Source of the DNA: Mucilaginibacter mali
GTDB taxonomy: Bacteria > Bacteroidota > Bacteroidia > Sphingobacteriales > Sphingobacteriaceae
Length of the DNA: 64,000 nucleotides
Assembly (NCBI RefSeq): GCF_013283875.1
Contig: NZ_CP054139.1
Location: forward strand, 2,852,001-2,916,000
Direction of reading: 5' to 3'
Position 1 is the stretch's first letter; every line of letters starts with the position of its first letter. The notes below the pieces were generated by a model. It did not search any database. It was not told the origin of the DNA and saw only the letters and a list, made by a program, of their open reading frames with translations. Positions 16,532 through 25,798 of this stretch are shown here, piece by piece. The translations under genes were made by a program, and so were the position numbers.

Positions 16532-17347
16532 CTATTTCAACAACGGATCCTTCTCTTTAGCAAAAACATTATAAACCAGTTTATCCAGTACAGCGGGTAT
16601 AAACTTACTTAGGGTAACGGTCAGTTTCCCCTGTCCGGTCATAATCAGCGTGCGGGAACGGTTCTCTACCCCATCAGCAATCAGTCGTGCTACTTCGTCC
16701 GATGACATCATTTTCTGTTCATCCAAACTGCTTTCACCCTGTTGGGAGCCATCTTTGGCTAAAGCGGTATTGCGGATGTTGGATGCGGTAAATCCGGGGC
16801 AGGCGGTCATTACGTGTACGCCCGCTTTCAGATTCTCTACCCGTAAGGAATCAAGAAAACCATTCATGGCAAATTTAGATGCCGAATAGCCTGTACGACC
16901 CGGTAAACCTTTGTAGCCTGCTATGGATGATACACCAACTATACTGCCCTTGGTTTTCAAAATTTCGGGCAGGGCATATTTGGTGCAGTAAACCGTTCCC
17001 CAAAAGTTTACGTCCATCAGAGTTTTCAATACAGCAAGGTCAACATCGTTGAAGAGCGCCCGCATGGATATACCGGCATTGTTGATTAGGACATCTACCC
17101 GCTCAAAAGTGGTTATAGCTTGTTTTACCAGCTGCGCGCAGTCTGCTTCCGCGCTTACATCGCATTGTACAGCTATGGCCTTAACCGGGAATTGCTTTTG
17201 GATATCCTCGCAAATTTGGCACAGCGATACATATTGCCGCGCTGCCAATACAAGGCTAGCGCCCCGGCGGGCAAATTCGTAAGCAAGTGATCTGCCGATG
17301 CCTGATGAGGCGCCGGTGATGATAACAACTTTATCTTTCAACTTCAT
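16532..17347 (-). CDS. Short-chain dehydrogenase/reductase
   Basis: 271 residues, classical SDR: TGASSGIG cofactor motif at about residue 12, NNAG at about 88, and the catalytic YSASK with the upstream Ser in VGVSSIAG. It uses NAD(P)H on an unknown substrate, and its C-terminal tail (KLTVTLSKFIPAVLDKLV) is hydrophobic, so membrane association is possible. It overlaps the upstream glycosyltransferase gene by 17 bases, so both are in one operon. Confidence 0.9.
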   Translation of the reverse strand: MKLKDKVVIITGASSGIGRSLAYEFARRGASLVLAARQYVSLCQICEDIQKQFPVKAIAVQCDVSAEADCAQLVKQAITTFERVDVLINNAGISMRALFNDVDLAVLKTLMDVNFWGTVYCTKYALPEILKTKGSIVGVSSIAGYKGLPGRTGYSASKFAMNGFLDSLRVENLKAGVHVMTACPGFTASNIRNTALAKDGSQQGESSLDEQKMMSSDEVARLIADGVENRSRTLIMTGQGKLTVTLSKFIPAVLDKLVYNVFAKEKDPLLK

Positions 17348-18167
17348 AAGATGGCGACAGGATTGCCCCCATGCCTTTCAGTTGCAGGCGAGGCATCCGC
17401 AGTAAATATTTACCGGCGAAGATAAACATCGCCCCGTAATAATGCCTGATGAAAGACCAGCTATATTTACGCATGCTTTGCCCCTTGAAGTGGATGATAT
17501 ATGTTTTTGGAAAGTAGTAGTTTTTAAACCCTGCCCTGCGGATGCGGTACGACAGGTCGATATCCTCGCCGTAGATAAAAAAGCGCTCATCAAAAAAGCC
17601 TGTACGCAATATTACCGACCGGCGCAACATCATAAATGTAGCGCCAAGCACGTCAACCTCAGCCGTCTCAAACTCGTCCGACCAATATTTGTGATTGCGA
17701 TCGTTCAATCGCGATTTCGAGAACATTTTCGAAAGGCCGGTCAGTTTAAAAAAGATAGACCACTGCGTATCCAGCCCACGTTTAGATTCGGGCAGGAAAT
17801 CACCCATCGGGTTGATCATCCGCACACTCGCGCCACCCGCCATGGGGTGTTTATCCATAAACTCGATGGTTTTACTTAGTGTATCTTTTTTTGTAATAGT
17901 GTCGGGATTAATGAGCAGTACGTACTCGCCCTTAGCCAGTGCAAGCGCCTGGTTATTGGCTTTAGAGAAACCCATGTTTTTCAGGTTAGCGATCAGCTTT
18001 ACATCCGGGAACTCGTTGGTAACCATCTTCACTGAGTTATCCGTTGAAGCATTATCTACCACAAATATCTCATATTCTATACCCGCGCATGCCTTGATTA
18101 TTGTATTCAACGCCTGCCGGAGCAGCACACAAACATTATAGTTAACAATAATTATAGATAGCTTCAT
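17331..18167 (-). CDS. Glycosyltransferase family 2 (rhamnosyltransferase-like)
   Basis: 278 residues, GT-A fold: MKLSIIIVNYNVCVLLRQAL start, DNASTDNS nucleotide loop, and NPDT as the DxD-equivalent at about residue 100. The later WxxxFxxxExDLSYR-type motif is GEDIDLSYRIRRAG. Typical of enzymes that add rhamnose or related sugars to surface glycans. First gene of a two-gene operon with the SDR. Confidence 0.88.
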   Translation of the reverse strand: MKLSIIIVNYNVCVLLRQALNTIIKACAGIEYEIFVVDNASTDNSVKMVTNEFPDVKLIANLKNMGFSKANNQALALAKGEYVLLINPDTITKKDTLSKTIEFMDKHPMAGGASVRMINPMGDFLPESKRGLDTQWSIFFKLTGLSKMFSKSRLNDRNHKYWSDEFETAEVDVLGATFMMLRRSVILRTGFFDERFFIYGEDIDLSYRIRRAGFKNYYFPKTYIIHFKGQSMRKYSWSFIRHYYGAMFIFAGKYLLRMPRLQLKGMGAILSPSYEVER

Positions 18168-18319
18168 AGATGGTAGATTTAACCTGATTACGTATTAATA
18201 ATCCAATATGTTACATCGGCTAAGAAAAATATACCAAAGGCTATGCCAAAACTTAAAATTAAATCAATAAACCAGTAAGAAAGTATTTGCCTGCCGATTG
18301 GCAAAAAGGGCAGATCAAA

Positions 18320-18937
18320 CTATCGCGACAAGGAATTTTCGTAAGGAACACGGGTTGCAATAGAACGGCCAAGGGTTATTTCGTCCACATATTCCAGTTC
18401 GCCGCCAAAAGCGATACCGCGGGCAATAGTTGATATGGCGATAGAAAAATCTTTTAAACGTTTGTGCAAATAAAAGATAGTGGTATCCCCCTCCATGGTA
18501 GCACTGAGTGCAAAAATAACTTCGCGCACTTCGCCGGTTTTCATGCGTTCCACCAATTGATCAACAGCCAGGTCGGCCGGGCCAATGCCATCCATCGGCG
18601 AGATCAATCCGCCCAGTACATGGTACACGCCGTTATATTGGTTAGTGTTCTCAATCGCCATTACATCACGGGTATCCTCCACCACGCAGATCAGGCCATG
18701 ATCTCGCTTGGCCGACGCGCATATCCCGCAAACTTTACTATCCGAAATATTATGGCAAACGCTGCAATGCTGTATCTCGTTACGCAGTTTGGTAATGGCC
18801 GCGCTAAAGCGTTCTACATCGGCCTTGTCCTGGTTTAGCAGATGCAGCACCAAACGTAAAGCGGTCTTTTGCCCCACTCCCGGCAGCCGCGAAAACTCGG
18901 CCACAGCATTCTCTAACAGCTTCGATGAAAAGTTCAT
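18320..18937 (-). CDS. recR: Recombination protein RecR
   Basis: 205 residues. Helix-hairpin-helix (FSRLPGVGQKTALRLVLHLL), a four-Cys zinc finger (CSVCHNISDSKVCGIC), and a TOPRIM domain (ICVVEDTRDVMAIEN). With RecF/RecO it loads RecA at gaps. The ATG at 18937 gives the family's standard length and N-terminus; earlier in-frame codons run through a palindromic repeat and are rejected. Confidence 0.95.
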   Translation of the reverse strand: MNFSSKLLENAVAEFSRLPGVGQKTALRLVLHLLNQDKADVERFSAAITKLRNEIQHCSVCHNISDSKVCGICASAKRDHGLICVVEDTRDVMAIENTNQYNGVYHVLGGLISPMDGIGPADLAVDQLVERMKTGEVREVIFALSATMEGDTTIFYLHKRLKDFSIAISTIARGIAFGGELEYVDEITLGRSIATRVPYENSLSR

Positions 18938-18958
18938 TTGTTGCGAAGATAGGGAGAA

Positions 18959-19088
18959 AGTCCGGAAGTCGGAAAAGACCAAAAGCCCGAAGGGAAGAAA
19001 TGACAGCGTAGTTGAAATCATCACAATATTATCTAAATTGCCATCCGATAAACCATCCGGACTTCCGGTCTTTCCCGACTTCCGGACT
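18959..19088. repeat. Long inverted repeat between recR and a symporter gene
   Basis: Two 22-base arms (18959-18980 and 19067-19088) beginning AGTCCGGAAGTCGG are reverse complements with one mismatch; the space between is 86 bases. TCCGGA words recur on the other side of the symporter gene at about 20635-20690. It is one of the intergenic palindromic families of this genome. Confidence 0.8.
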
Positions 19089-19100
19089 AAATTAGAAACT

Positions 19101-20588
19101 ATGTCTCCAGCGGTACTATTGTCCTTCATCATCGGTTACTTTTTGGTGCTGATCTTAATATCCTATCTCACATCGCGTAAGGCTTCTGATAACGATACCT
19201 TTTTTGTGGCCAACCGCAACTCTAAATGGTATTTGGTGGCTTTTGGTATGATAGGTACTGCACTTAGCGGGGTTACCTTTATTTCGGTGCCGGGTAAGGT
19301 TGGCGCACCAAGTGGCGATCAATTTGCCTACTTCCAGTTTATACTGGGTAACGCGGCAGGTTTTATCATCATCGCTACGGTATTGCTGCCGCTGTATTAC
19401 CGCATGAAGCTGACGTCCATCTACAGTTATATTGAAAGCGCGCTGGGCACCTGGAGTTATAAAACCGCTGCTGGCATCTTCCTCATCAGCCGTACCATCG
19501 GTTCATCGTTCAGGCTGTATTTGGTGGTTATTGTATTACAAAAATTTATTTTCGATAACTATGGCGTACCATTTTGGATGACAGTGCTGATCTGTTTGAT
19601 ACTGATCTGGTCGTACACATTTAAGGGCGGTTTAAAGACCATCATCATTACCGATAGCTTGCAGACATTCTTCCTGGTAACATCGGTATTTCTATCCATC
19701 TATTTTATTTGCCGCAGTTTAGATATGACCGTTTTCCAGGCAGCTGAAACTATTAAGAACAGCAGTTACTCTAAGATATTCTTCCTGAACGACTTTATGA
19801 GCAGCAAGCTGCATCTCACCAAACAGTTTTTAGGTGGTTTGTTCATTACTATTGGCATGACCGGCTTAGACCAGGACCTGATGCAGAAAAACCTGAGTTT
19901 GAAAAACATTAAGGAAGCGCAGAAAAACATGTTCAGCTTTATAGGTGTATTCGTAGTGATCAATATCTTCTTCCTGAGTGTGGGCGCTTTGTTATATATG
20001 TACGCGGCAAAGAACGGCATCACCGTAGACAAAACCGACTATCTGTATCCTACCATCGCCCTGAAATATTTGGGCGTTGTACCTGCCATTGTATTTATGC
20101 TGGGCTTAACAGCTGCTACTTTTGCCACCACCGATTCGGCCCTTACCGCATTAACAACATCGTTTTGCGTGGATTTCCTGGGCTTCAATAAAAAATCAGA
20201 CATCAACAGTAAATCGGCAGTAACTACCCGCCACAGTGTGCATATTGCCTTTTCTGTTTTGATGTTGCTTACTATTATCCTGTTCAACGCCGTAAATAAC
20301 GATGCGGTTGTGGGCGCCATATTTAAGGTGGCATCATACACTTACGGGCCACTATTGGGCTTATACTCTTTTGGTCTTTTTGTAAGCAAACGCCAGGTAA
20401 ATGATAAGCTGACACCCTTTATTTGCGTTGTATCGCCAACGGTGTGTTATTTTTTAAGCATCCACTCTAAAACAATATTGGATGGTTACGTTTTTGATAA
20501 CGAGTTGATCATCGTAAACGGGCTGATCACCTTTATCGGCTTGTGGCTGTTCTCATCAAAAAAAGAGGGCAAAATGGCCACGGCCTGA
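19101..20588 (+). CDS. Sodium:solute symporter family protein
   Basis: 495 residues, about 13 membrane helices, with the SSS core pattern in SDNDTFFVANRNSKWYLVAFGMIGTALSG-like text at the N-terminus and GLDQDLMQKNLSLK in the middle. Na+-coupled uptake of an unidentified solute. The ATG at 19101 was chosen because the frame upstream runs antisense through recR and the inverted repeat, where no transporter sequence is seen. Confidence 0.9.
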   Translation: MSPAVLLSFIIGYFLVLILISYLTSRKASDNDTFFVANRNSKWYLVAFGMIGTALSGVTFISVPGKVGAPSGDQFAYFQFILGNAAGFIIIATVLLPLYYRMKLTSIYSYIESALGTWSYKTAAGIFLISRTIGSSFRLYLVVIVLQKFIFDNYGVPFWMTVLICLILIWSYTFKGGLKTIIITDSLQTFFLVTSVFLSIYFICRSLDMTVFQAAETIKNSSYSKIFFLNDFMSSKLHLTKQFLGGLFITIGMTGLDQDLMQKNLSLKNIKEAQKNMFSFIGVFVVINIFFLSVGALLYMYAAKNGITVDKTDYLYPTIALKYLGVVPAIVFMLGLTAATFATTDSALTALTTSFCVDFLGFNKKSDINSKSAVTTRHSVHIAFSVLMLLTIILFNAVNNDAVVGAIFKVASYTYGPLLGLYSFGLFVSKRQVNDKLTPFICVVSPTVCYFLSIHSKTILDGYVFDNELIIVNGLITFIGLWLFSSKKEGKMATA

Positions 20589-20700
20589 TAATTTTTTAGG
20601 ATTTATAAAACTTTACTTTACATTTGAACCCCTCCGGATTTTGGCTTGCCCGATCCGGCCTAATTATTAATCTTCCGGAATCCGGACCAAATAAAAATAT

Positions 20701-21408
20701 ATGACTGGTGACGAAAAAATAAGACGCGCGTTTGAGAACAAAGACTGGCAGGAAATAAAAGTATCCGACTCATGGCAGATCTTCAAGATCATGGCCGAAT
20801 TTGTGGATGGGTTTGAGAAACTGGCCAAGATAGGCCCTTGCGTATCCATCTTCGGTTCGGCGCGTACGCATAACGATAATCCTTATTACAAAATGTCGGA
20901 AGATTGCGCCCGGCTGCTAACCGAACGCGGCTATGGTGTAATTTCGGGTGGTGGCCCCGGTATTATGGAAGCTGCTAACAAAGGCGCTTATGAAGCCGGC
21001 GGTAAATCGGTAGGTTTAAATATCGAGTTACCGTTCGAGCAGTTCCATAATAAATATATCGATAGGGATAAATTACTGGAGTTCGATTACTTCTTCGTCC
21101 GTAAGGTAATGTTTATGAAATACTCTCAGGGTTTTATCATCCTGCCGGGTGGTTTCGGTACGCTTGATGAATCGTTCGAAGCGATAACGCTGATCCAAAC
21201 TGGCAAGATCGCCCGCTTTCCCATTGTATTTGTGGGTGCCGATTACTGGAAGGGCCTGTTTGAATGGGTGCAGGAAAAAATGCTGAACAAAGAACATAAC
21301 ATCAGTCCGGATGATATGAACCTGTTCCGCGTGGTTGATACACCCGAAGAGGCAGTTGAACATATCTTCCGTTTCTACGAGAAGTATGTATTAAAGCCGA
21401 ACTTCTAA
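20701..21408 (+). CDS. LOG family protein (TIGR00730-type)
   Basis: 235 residues, Rossmann-type fold with the family signatures GGGPGIMEAANKGA and PGGFGTLDE. Members are nucleoside 5'-monophosphate phosphoribohydrolases, once called lysine decarboxylase-like, that release nucleobases or cytokinin-like bases. Single gene, 112 bases after the symporter. Confidence 0.92.
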   Translation: MTGDEKIRRAFENKDWQEIKVSDSWQIFKIMAEFVDGFEKLAKIGPCVSIFGSARTHNDNPYYKMSEDCARLLTERGYGVISGGGPGIMEAANKGAYEAGGKSVGLNIELPFEQFHNKYIDRDKLLEFDYFFVRKVMFMKYSQGFIILPGGFGTLDESFEAITLIQTGKIARFPIVFVGADYWKGLFEWVQEKMLNKEHNISPDDMNLFRVVDTPEEAVEHIFRFYEKYVLKPNF

Positions 21409-21436
21409 AAAACTTCCGCCCATTGTTTGGCTTGTA

Positions 21437-21474
21437 TTGCGCAGTCATTAAATTATTATTAAATGACTGCGCAA
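21437..21474. promoter_or_regulatory. 13-bp perfect inverted repeat upstream of tandem MFS genes
   Basis: TTGCGCAGTCATT / AATGACTGCGCAA with a 12-base AT loop, 58 bases before the MFS start and 28 bases after the LOG stop. There is no T run, so an operator or a stabilising hairpin is likelier than an intrinsic terminator. Confidence 0.45.
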
Positions 21475-21532
21475 CGTTTGTGTAGTGATGCACATCATAC
21501 CCACAATTTAAAATTTATCTCTATTTTGCGGC

Positions 21533-22771
21533 ATGGATCAAACAGCCCCTACTAAACGCCAGGCGGCACTTGGCTTTATTTTCGCCACGTTGCTGATAGA
21601 CATTATGGGTTTTGCCATTATTATTCCCGTATTGCCATATCTGATAAAAGATCTTACCCACGCCGACATCAGCCAGGTAACCGCTTATGGCGGGTGGTTA
21701 ATGGTTGCTTATGCGGTGATGCAGTTTCTCTGTTCGCCAATTGTAGGTAACCTGAGCGATAAATATGGCAGGCGACCGGTGTTACTTTGTTCGTTACTGG
21801 GCTTTAGTATCGATTATTTTCTTTGCGCATTCGCGCCAACTTACGGCCTTTTATTTATCGGGCGCATTATTGCCGGAATGACAGGGGCCAGCTTTACTAC
21901 TGCATCGGCTTATATATCCGACGTTAGCACACCTGAAAAAAAAGCGGCAAATTTTGGCCTGATCGGCGTTGCATTTGGCGTTGGCTTTATATTGGGTCAG
22001 GGCATTGGCGGGCTTTTAGGTGGCCTTAATATTCATTATCCATTTATTGCCGCAGGTGCGCTGGCGCTATTAAACGCCTTATATGGCTATTTTATTCTTC
22101 CCGAATCGCTTGATAAAGAACACCGCCGGCCATTTGACTGGAAACGCGCTAACCCTATCGGCACATTAAAACAGCTTGCTAAATATGAGAACGTATTGGG
22201 GTTGGCCGCTTCATTATTTCTGATCTATTTTGCCGCGCAGGCCGTGCAAAGTTTATGGTCGTATTACACTATCGAAAAATTTGACTGGAACCCCAAACTG
22301 GTAGGCGCTTCCCTGGCCGTTGTAGGGGTTTTAACAGCGTTGGTGCAAGGTGGCCTGATACGCATTACTCTGCCGAAACTCGGCCAGGAAAAAAGCATCT
22401 GGATGGGCTTACTTTGCTATAGTATTGGCCTGATATTATTTGCCTTTGCCAGCCAAAGTTGGATGATGTTTGCCTTTTTGGTTCCCTATTGCCTCGGCGG
22501 TATAGCAGGACCGGCATTGCAAGGTTATATCAGCAATAACGTCCCTAAAAATGCACAAGGCGAATTACAGGGCGGATTGACCAGCCTGATGAGTTTAAGC
22601 AGCATTTTTGGACCGTTGGTAATGACCCAAACATTTTATTTCTTCACCAAAAAAGGTGCACCTATTCAATTTCCTGGCGCACCTTTCTTATTAGGTTCTG
22701 TATTAATGCTGGCCAGCGCCATATTGGCCGTACGCAATTTCCGTAAACAAGTTAACGCGAAAGCGGTTTAA
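21533..22771 (+). CDS. MFS transporter, TetA/TCR-like
   Basis: 412 residues, 12 predicted helices. MFS motif A is GNLSDKYGRRPVLL between helices 2 and 3; the start MDQTAPTKRQAALGFIFATLLIDIMGFAI is TCR-like. Drug:H+ antiporter-type efflux pump of unknown substrate. It is followed 8 bases later by a paralogue of the same length, so the pair comes from tandem duplication. Confidence 0.9.
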   Translation: MDQTAPTKRQAALGFIFATLLIDIMGFAIIIPVLPYLIKDLTHADISQVTAYGGWLMVAYAVMQFLCSPIVGNLSDKYGRRPVLLCSLLGFSIDYFLCAFAPTYGLLFIGRIIAGMTGASFTTASAYISDVSTPEKKAANFGLIGVAFGVGFILGQGIGGLLGGLNIHYPFIAAGALALLNALYGYFILPESLDKEHRRPFDWKRANPIGTLKQLAKYENVLGLAASLFLIYFAAQAVQSLWSYYTIEKFDWNPKLVGASLAVVGVLTALVQGGLIRITLPKLGQEKSIWMGLLCYSIGLILFAFASQSWMMFAFLVPYCLGGIAGPALQGYISNNVPKNAQGELQGGLTSLMSLSSIFGPLVMTQTFYFFTKKGAPIQFPGAPFLLGSVLMLASAILAVRNFRKQVNAKAV

Positions 22772-22779
22772 GCATCTGT

Positions 22780-24015
22780 ATGCAGGAAGCACCACTATCA
22801 AAGCTTAATACTAAAAAGGCACTCAGCTTTATATTTGTTACCATTTTTGTTGATGTGCTGGGATTGGGCATTATTATCCCGGTTATGCCTAAGCTTTTAC
22901 AGCAATTGGGCCATGTGGATATCCCGGCAGCGTCCGAGATCAGCGGATGGCTTACCTTTACCTACGCATTGATGCAGGTGCTTTTTTCGCCCATTATGGG
23001 CAACCTGAGCGATCGCTTTGGCCGCCGCCCTATCCTGTTGATATCATTACTGGGCTTCAGTGTCGATTACGCTTTTATGGCCTACGCCCCCTCTGTTTTT
23101 TGGCTATTTGTGGGGCGGGTGATTGCCGGCATTACCGGTGCTACCATGGCAACCGCTACGGCATATATTGCAGATATCAGCACTGGCGACAAGCGGGCAT
23201 CAAACTTTGGTATTGTGGGTGCGGCATCGGGCCTGGGGCTGATCATCGGTATTTCGGTAGGCGCCTTCCTGGGCGAGATCAACCTTAAATTCCCTTTTAT
23301 GGCCGCCGCGGCCGCTGCTTTGGCCAATGCCGCATACGGTTATTTTGTATTGCCAGAATCGCTTGACAAGGAGCATCGCCGGGCGTTTGACTGGAAGCGC
23401 GCCAACCCATTAGGATCGTTTAAACAACTAACCAAATACCGCGACCTGGCCGGGCTGGCCACAGCCTTTACACTGGTTTACATAGCGCAGAAGGCAGTAG
23501 AGTACCAGCTATCGTTTTACGTGTACGAAAAGTTTGGCTGGAGCATGACCCAGATATGGATACTTGGGATGTTCATCGGCATTGTGCTTATCGGCATACA
23601 GGGAGGGCTTATCCGCTACCTGATCCCCAAATGGGGTTTAAAGAAAAACATCATCATCGGCTTAAATGCTTACGGCATTGGGCTGACGCTGATCGCTATT
23701 GCCCAAAAAGATTGGCTTTTATATCCATTCATGATCCCCTACTGCCTTGGTGGCATCTCGGGCCCGGCTTTGCAGGGCCTTATTACCAGTAAATTCCCGG
23801 CTAACGAACAGGGCGAACTACAAGGCGGCCTGGCTTTATTATCAAGTATCAGTTTAATTATAGGCCCGCTGATAATGGGTTATACTTTTAAATTTTTCTC
23901 CTACCGTAATTCAGCCATATATTTTCCCGGCGCGCCGTATATCCTTGGCGCGGTACTGATGCTGATCAGTGTGATACTTGTTATCAGAAGTTTAAAAAAA
24001 GAGGTAAATTTATAG
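22780..24015 (+). CDS. MFS transporter, TetA/TCR-like, tandem paralogue
   Basis: 411 residues with the same plan as the gene before it: motif A is GNLSDRFGRRPILL and the shared block LPESLDKEHRRAFDWKRANP is nearly identical between the two. The two genes are co-transcribed and could act as separate pumps or as a pair. A REP-like repeat follows the stop codon. Confidence 0.9.
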   Translation: MQEAPLSKLNTKKALSFIFVTIFVDVLGLGIIIPVMPKLLQQLGHVDIPAASEISGWLTFTYALMQVLFSPIMGNLSDRFGRRPILLISLLGFSVDYAFMAYAPSVFWLFVGRVIAGITGATMATATAYIADISTGDKRASNFGIVGAASGLGLIIGISVGAFLGEINLKFPFMAAAAAALANAAYGYFVLPESLDKEHRRAFDWKRANPLGSFKQLTKYRDLAGLATAFTLVYIAQKAVEYQLSFYVYEKFGWSMTQIWILGMFIGIVLIGIQGGLIRYLIPKWGLKKNIIIGLNAYGIGLTLIAIAQKDWLLYPFMIPYCLGGISGPALQGLITSKFPANEQGELQGGLALLSSISLIIGPLIMGYTFKFFSYRNSAIYFPGAPYILGAVLMLISVILVIRSLKKEVNL

Positions 24016-24034
24016 GCATAAACCAGGCCGTTGG

Positions 24035-24118
24035 GAGCGGAACGTGGTAATCTCCGATATACATATCTGCTCTGCATTTCGGGGATTGCCACGTTGCTAT
24101 GCTCCTCGCAATGACGGG
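24035..24118. repeat. REP-like palindromic element (GTCATTGCGAG family)
   Basis: The right half reads, in reverse complement, CGTCATTGCGAGGAGCATAG; the left half is a degenerate match (GGAACGTGGTAATCTCC against the right half's GGGGATTGCCACGTT). Same family as 12994-13093. Confidence 0.75.
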
Positions 24119-24128
24119 ATATTATAAT

Positions 24129-24551
24129 ATGAAGCAAGTTATTATCACATTTGGCCTACTTATTACCGCATCGCTGGTGCTGTTTAGGGTTGCCAGTTTG
24201 TATAATCTGCAAGGCGGTAATAACATGAACTGGATAGCCGCTTTCAGTATCCTTTTCCTGGTGATCGGTATTATCCTCAGCAAAAAGATGTTTCATAAAA
24301 CCGTTGTCATCACCCAGGAAAAACCAGCTGTAATTAACGACGATAAACTACAGGAAACCGGCCTGAGCAAGCGCGAAACCGAGATATTGCTGTTAGTTCA
24401 TGATGGCCTCTCCAATCAACAAATAGCCGATAAGTTGTTTATCTCCGAAAACACGGTGAAGAAACATATCTCTAATATCTTCCTTAAATTGAACGTTGAA
24501 CGCCGTACCGAAGCCATTAAACGGGCTAAAGAATTATCGGTGATAGCGTAA
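24129..24551 (+). CDS. Membrane-anchored LuxR-type HTH regulator
   Basis: 140 residues. Two membrane helices (about 5-22 and 35-55) precede a GerE/LuxR DNA-binding domain at residues 78-138 (LSKRETEILLLVHDGLSNQQIADKLFISENTV is the diagnostic stretch). No receiver or ligand domain is present, so the signal may be sensed in the membrane. The start at 24129 excludes ten codons that lie in the REP-like repeat. It precedes the DUF4199 genes, which may be its targets. Confidence 0.85.
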   Translation: MKQVIITFGLLITASLVLFRVASLYNLQGGNNMNWIAAFSILFLVIGIILSKKMFHKTVVITQEKPAVINDDKLQETGLSKRETEILLLVHDGLSNQQIADKLFISENTVKKHISNIFLKLNVERRTEAIKRAKELSVIA

Positions 24552-24708
24552 CTAATTCTAACAGCCCGTCATCGTGAGCGATAGCGAGAGTTCAGCATCC
24601 AGGCAGTACTACTTAAGTTGTATTTTACAATAATACAGCCAAATACCACTTTGGTAGTACTACATTATTGAAAACTGCCTTTACATTTGATTCAAAATCA
24701 ATCACATC

Positions 24709-25239
24709 ATGAAAAAATCAGTTTTACGTTATGGCGGGTACGCCGCTCTTGCCGAATTAATATTTTTTGTACTTACCTGGCTGTTTATATGGGCATTCGC
24801 ACCCAGCCACAAGGTGCAGGGTTACATTGGCTGGGTAGACCTGCTCTGCCCGCTGGTGTTTGTTTATTTGGGCATACGCTATTATCGCGACAAGGTGAAC
24901 AACGGCAATATCAGTTTTTTACAAGCCCTTAAAGTGGGGGTACTGATCGTGCTGGTCCCAGCGCTGGCTTACGCGCTGATAGAAACCATCTTCGCCCTTT
25001 ACATCGAACCTGATTTTTATGATAAGCTGGCCAAATACGACATCGAACAATACCGTAAAACACTCAGCGCCGCTCAGCTCGACGCCAAGATAAAGGCCAT
25101 TAACAAGCAACTGGTAATGAACAAAAATCCATTCTTCAATTTTACGGCTATGGTATTGGTCATCACATCGTTAGGTGTTATTGTAACCATCGTATCTTCG
25201 CTACTGCTAAAGCAGCAAAATAAAGAACAATCCGCATAA
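24709..25239 (+). CDS. DUF4199 membrane protein, copy 1
   Basis: 176 residues with four predicted membrane helices and the DUF4199 pattern of a cytoplasmic-helical loop after helix 3. The family is confined mainly to Bacteroidota and its function is unknown. A TACATTTG -7-like word sits at 24682-24689. The upstream region also holds AGTACTAC / GTAGTACT inverted words that could be an operator. A paralogue follows 22 bases later. Confidence 0.85.
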   Translation: MKKSVLRYGGYAALAELIFFVLTWLFIWAFAPSHKVQGYIGWVDLLCPLVFVYLGIRYYRDKVNNGNISFLQALKVGVLIVLVPALAYALIETIFALYIEPDFYDKLAKYDIEQYRKTLSAAQLDAKIKAINKQLVMNKNPFFNFTAMVLVITSLGVIVTIVSSLLLKQQNKEQSA

Positions 25240-25261
25240 ACCTAATTCAAACCTGATCATC

Positions 25262-25798
25262 ATGAAAACAACCATTATACGTTACGGGCTTTACGGGGCT
25301 GCGTTACAGATCGTATTCTTTATCATCTACTGGCTAATCCTGCGCGTTCAGATCACACCGGAAAACTATAACACGCAGGAAATAACCGGCTACCTGGAGA
25401 TACTGGCGTCCCTATGTTTTGTGTATTTCGGCATCCGCTATTACCGCGACCAGGTTAATGGCCATATCATTACCTTTGGTAAGGCATTAGGCATAGGTTT
25501 GCTCATTAGTTTGATACCTGCCATCGCGTTCGGTTTACTGGATCAACTTTATACAAAAATGGTTGACCCACATTTTTTAGAGAAATGGACCAATATACAG
25601 GTAGAACAATTAAGAAAAAGCACGCCTCCTGCCGAATTTCCCGCTAAAGTAAAAGCCCTTAAGGCCGAAATAGAAACGTATAGCAACCCATTTATAGGCT
25701 GGCTGGTGATGTTTCTTACTGTGTTCTTTATCGGGGTGATCGTAAGCGCTGTTTCAGCATTGATACTAAAACGTAAAACCATTAAACCAAACGCATAA
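25262..25798 (+). CDS. DUF4199 membrane protein, copy 2
   Basis: 178 residues, four membrane helices, sharing with copy 1 the block CFVYFGIRYYRDQVNG and the AxIxAFGLLDQLYTKM-type third helix. Its stop codon overlaps the next start codon (TAATG). Unknown function; the pair may form a hetero-oligomer. Confidence 0.85.
   Translation: MKTTIIRYGLYGAALQIVFFIIYWLILRVQITPENYNTQEITGYLEILASLCFVYFGIRYYRDQVNGHIITFGKALGIGLLISLIPAIAFGLLDQLYTKMVDPHFLEKWTNIQVEQLRKSTPPAEFPAKVKALKAEIETYSNPFIGWLVMFLTVFFIGVIVSAVSALILKRKTIKPNA

Noticed and set aside
18708-19100. A 131-codon N-terminal extension of the sodium symporter
   Set aside because: It runs antisense through recR and the inverted repeat; transporter sequence begins only at 19101.
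18938-19132. A 65-residue N-terminal extension of RecR
   Set aside because: Standard RecR length and start are reached from 18937, and the extension is translated repeat DNA.
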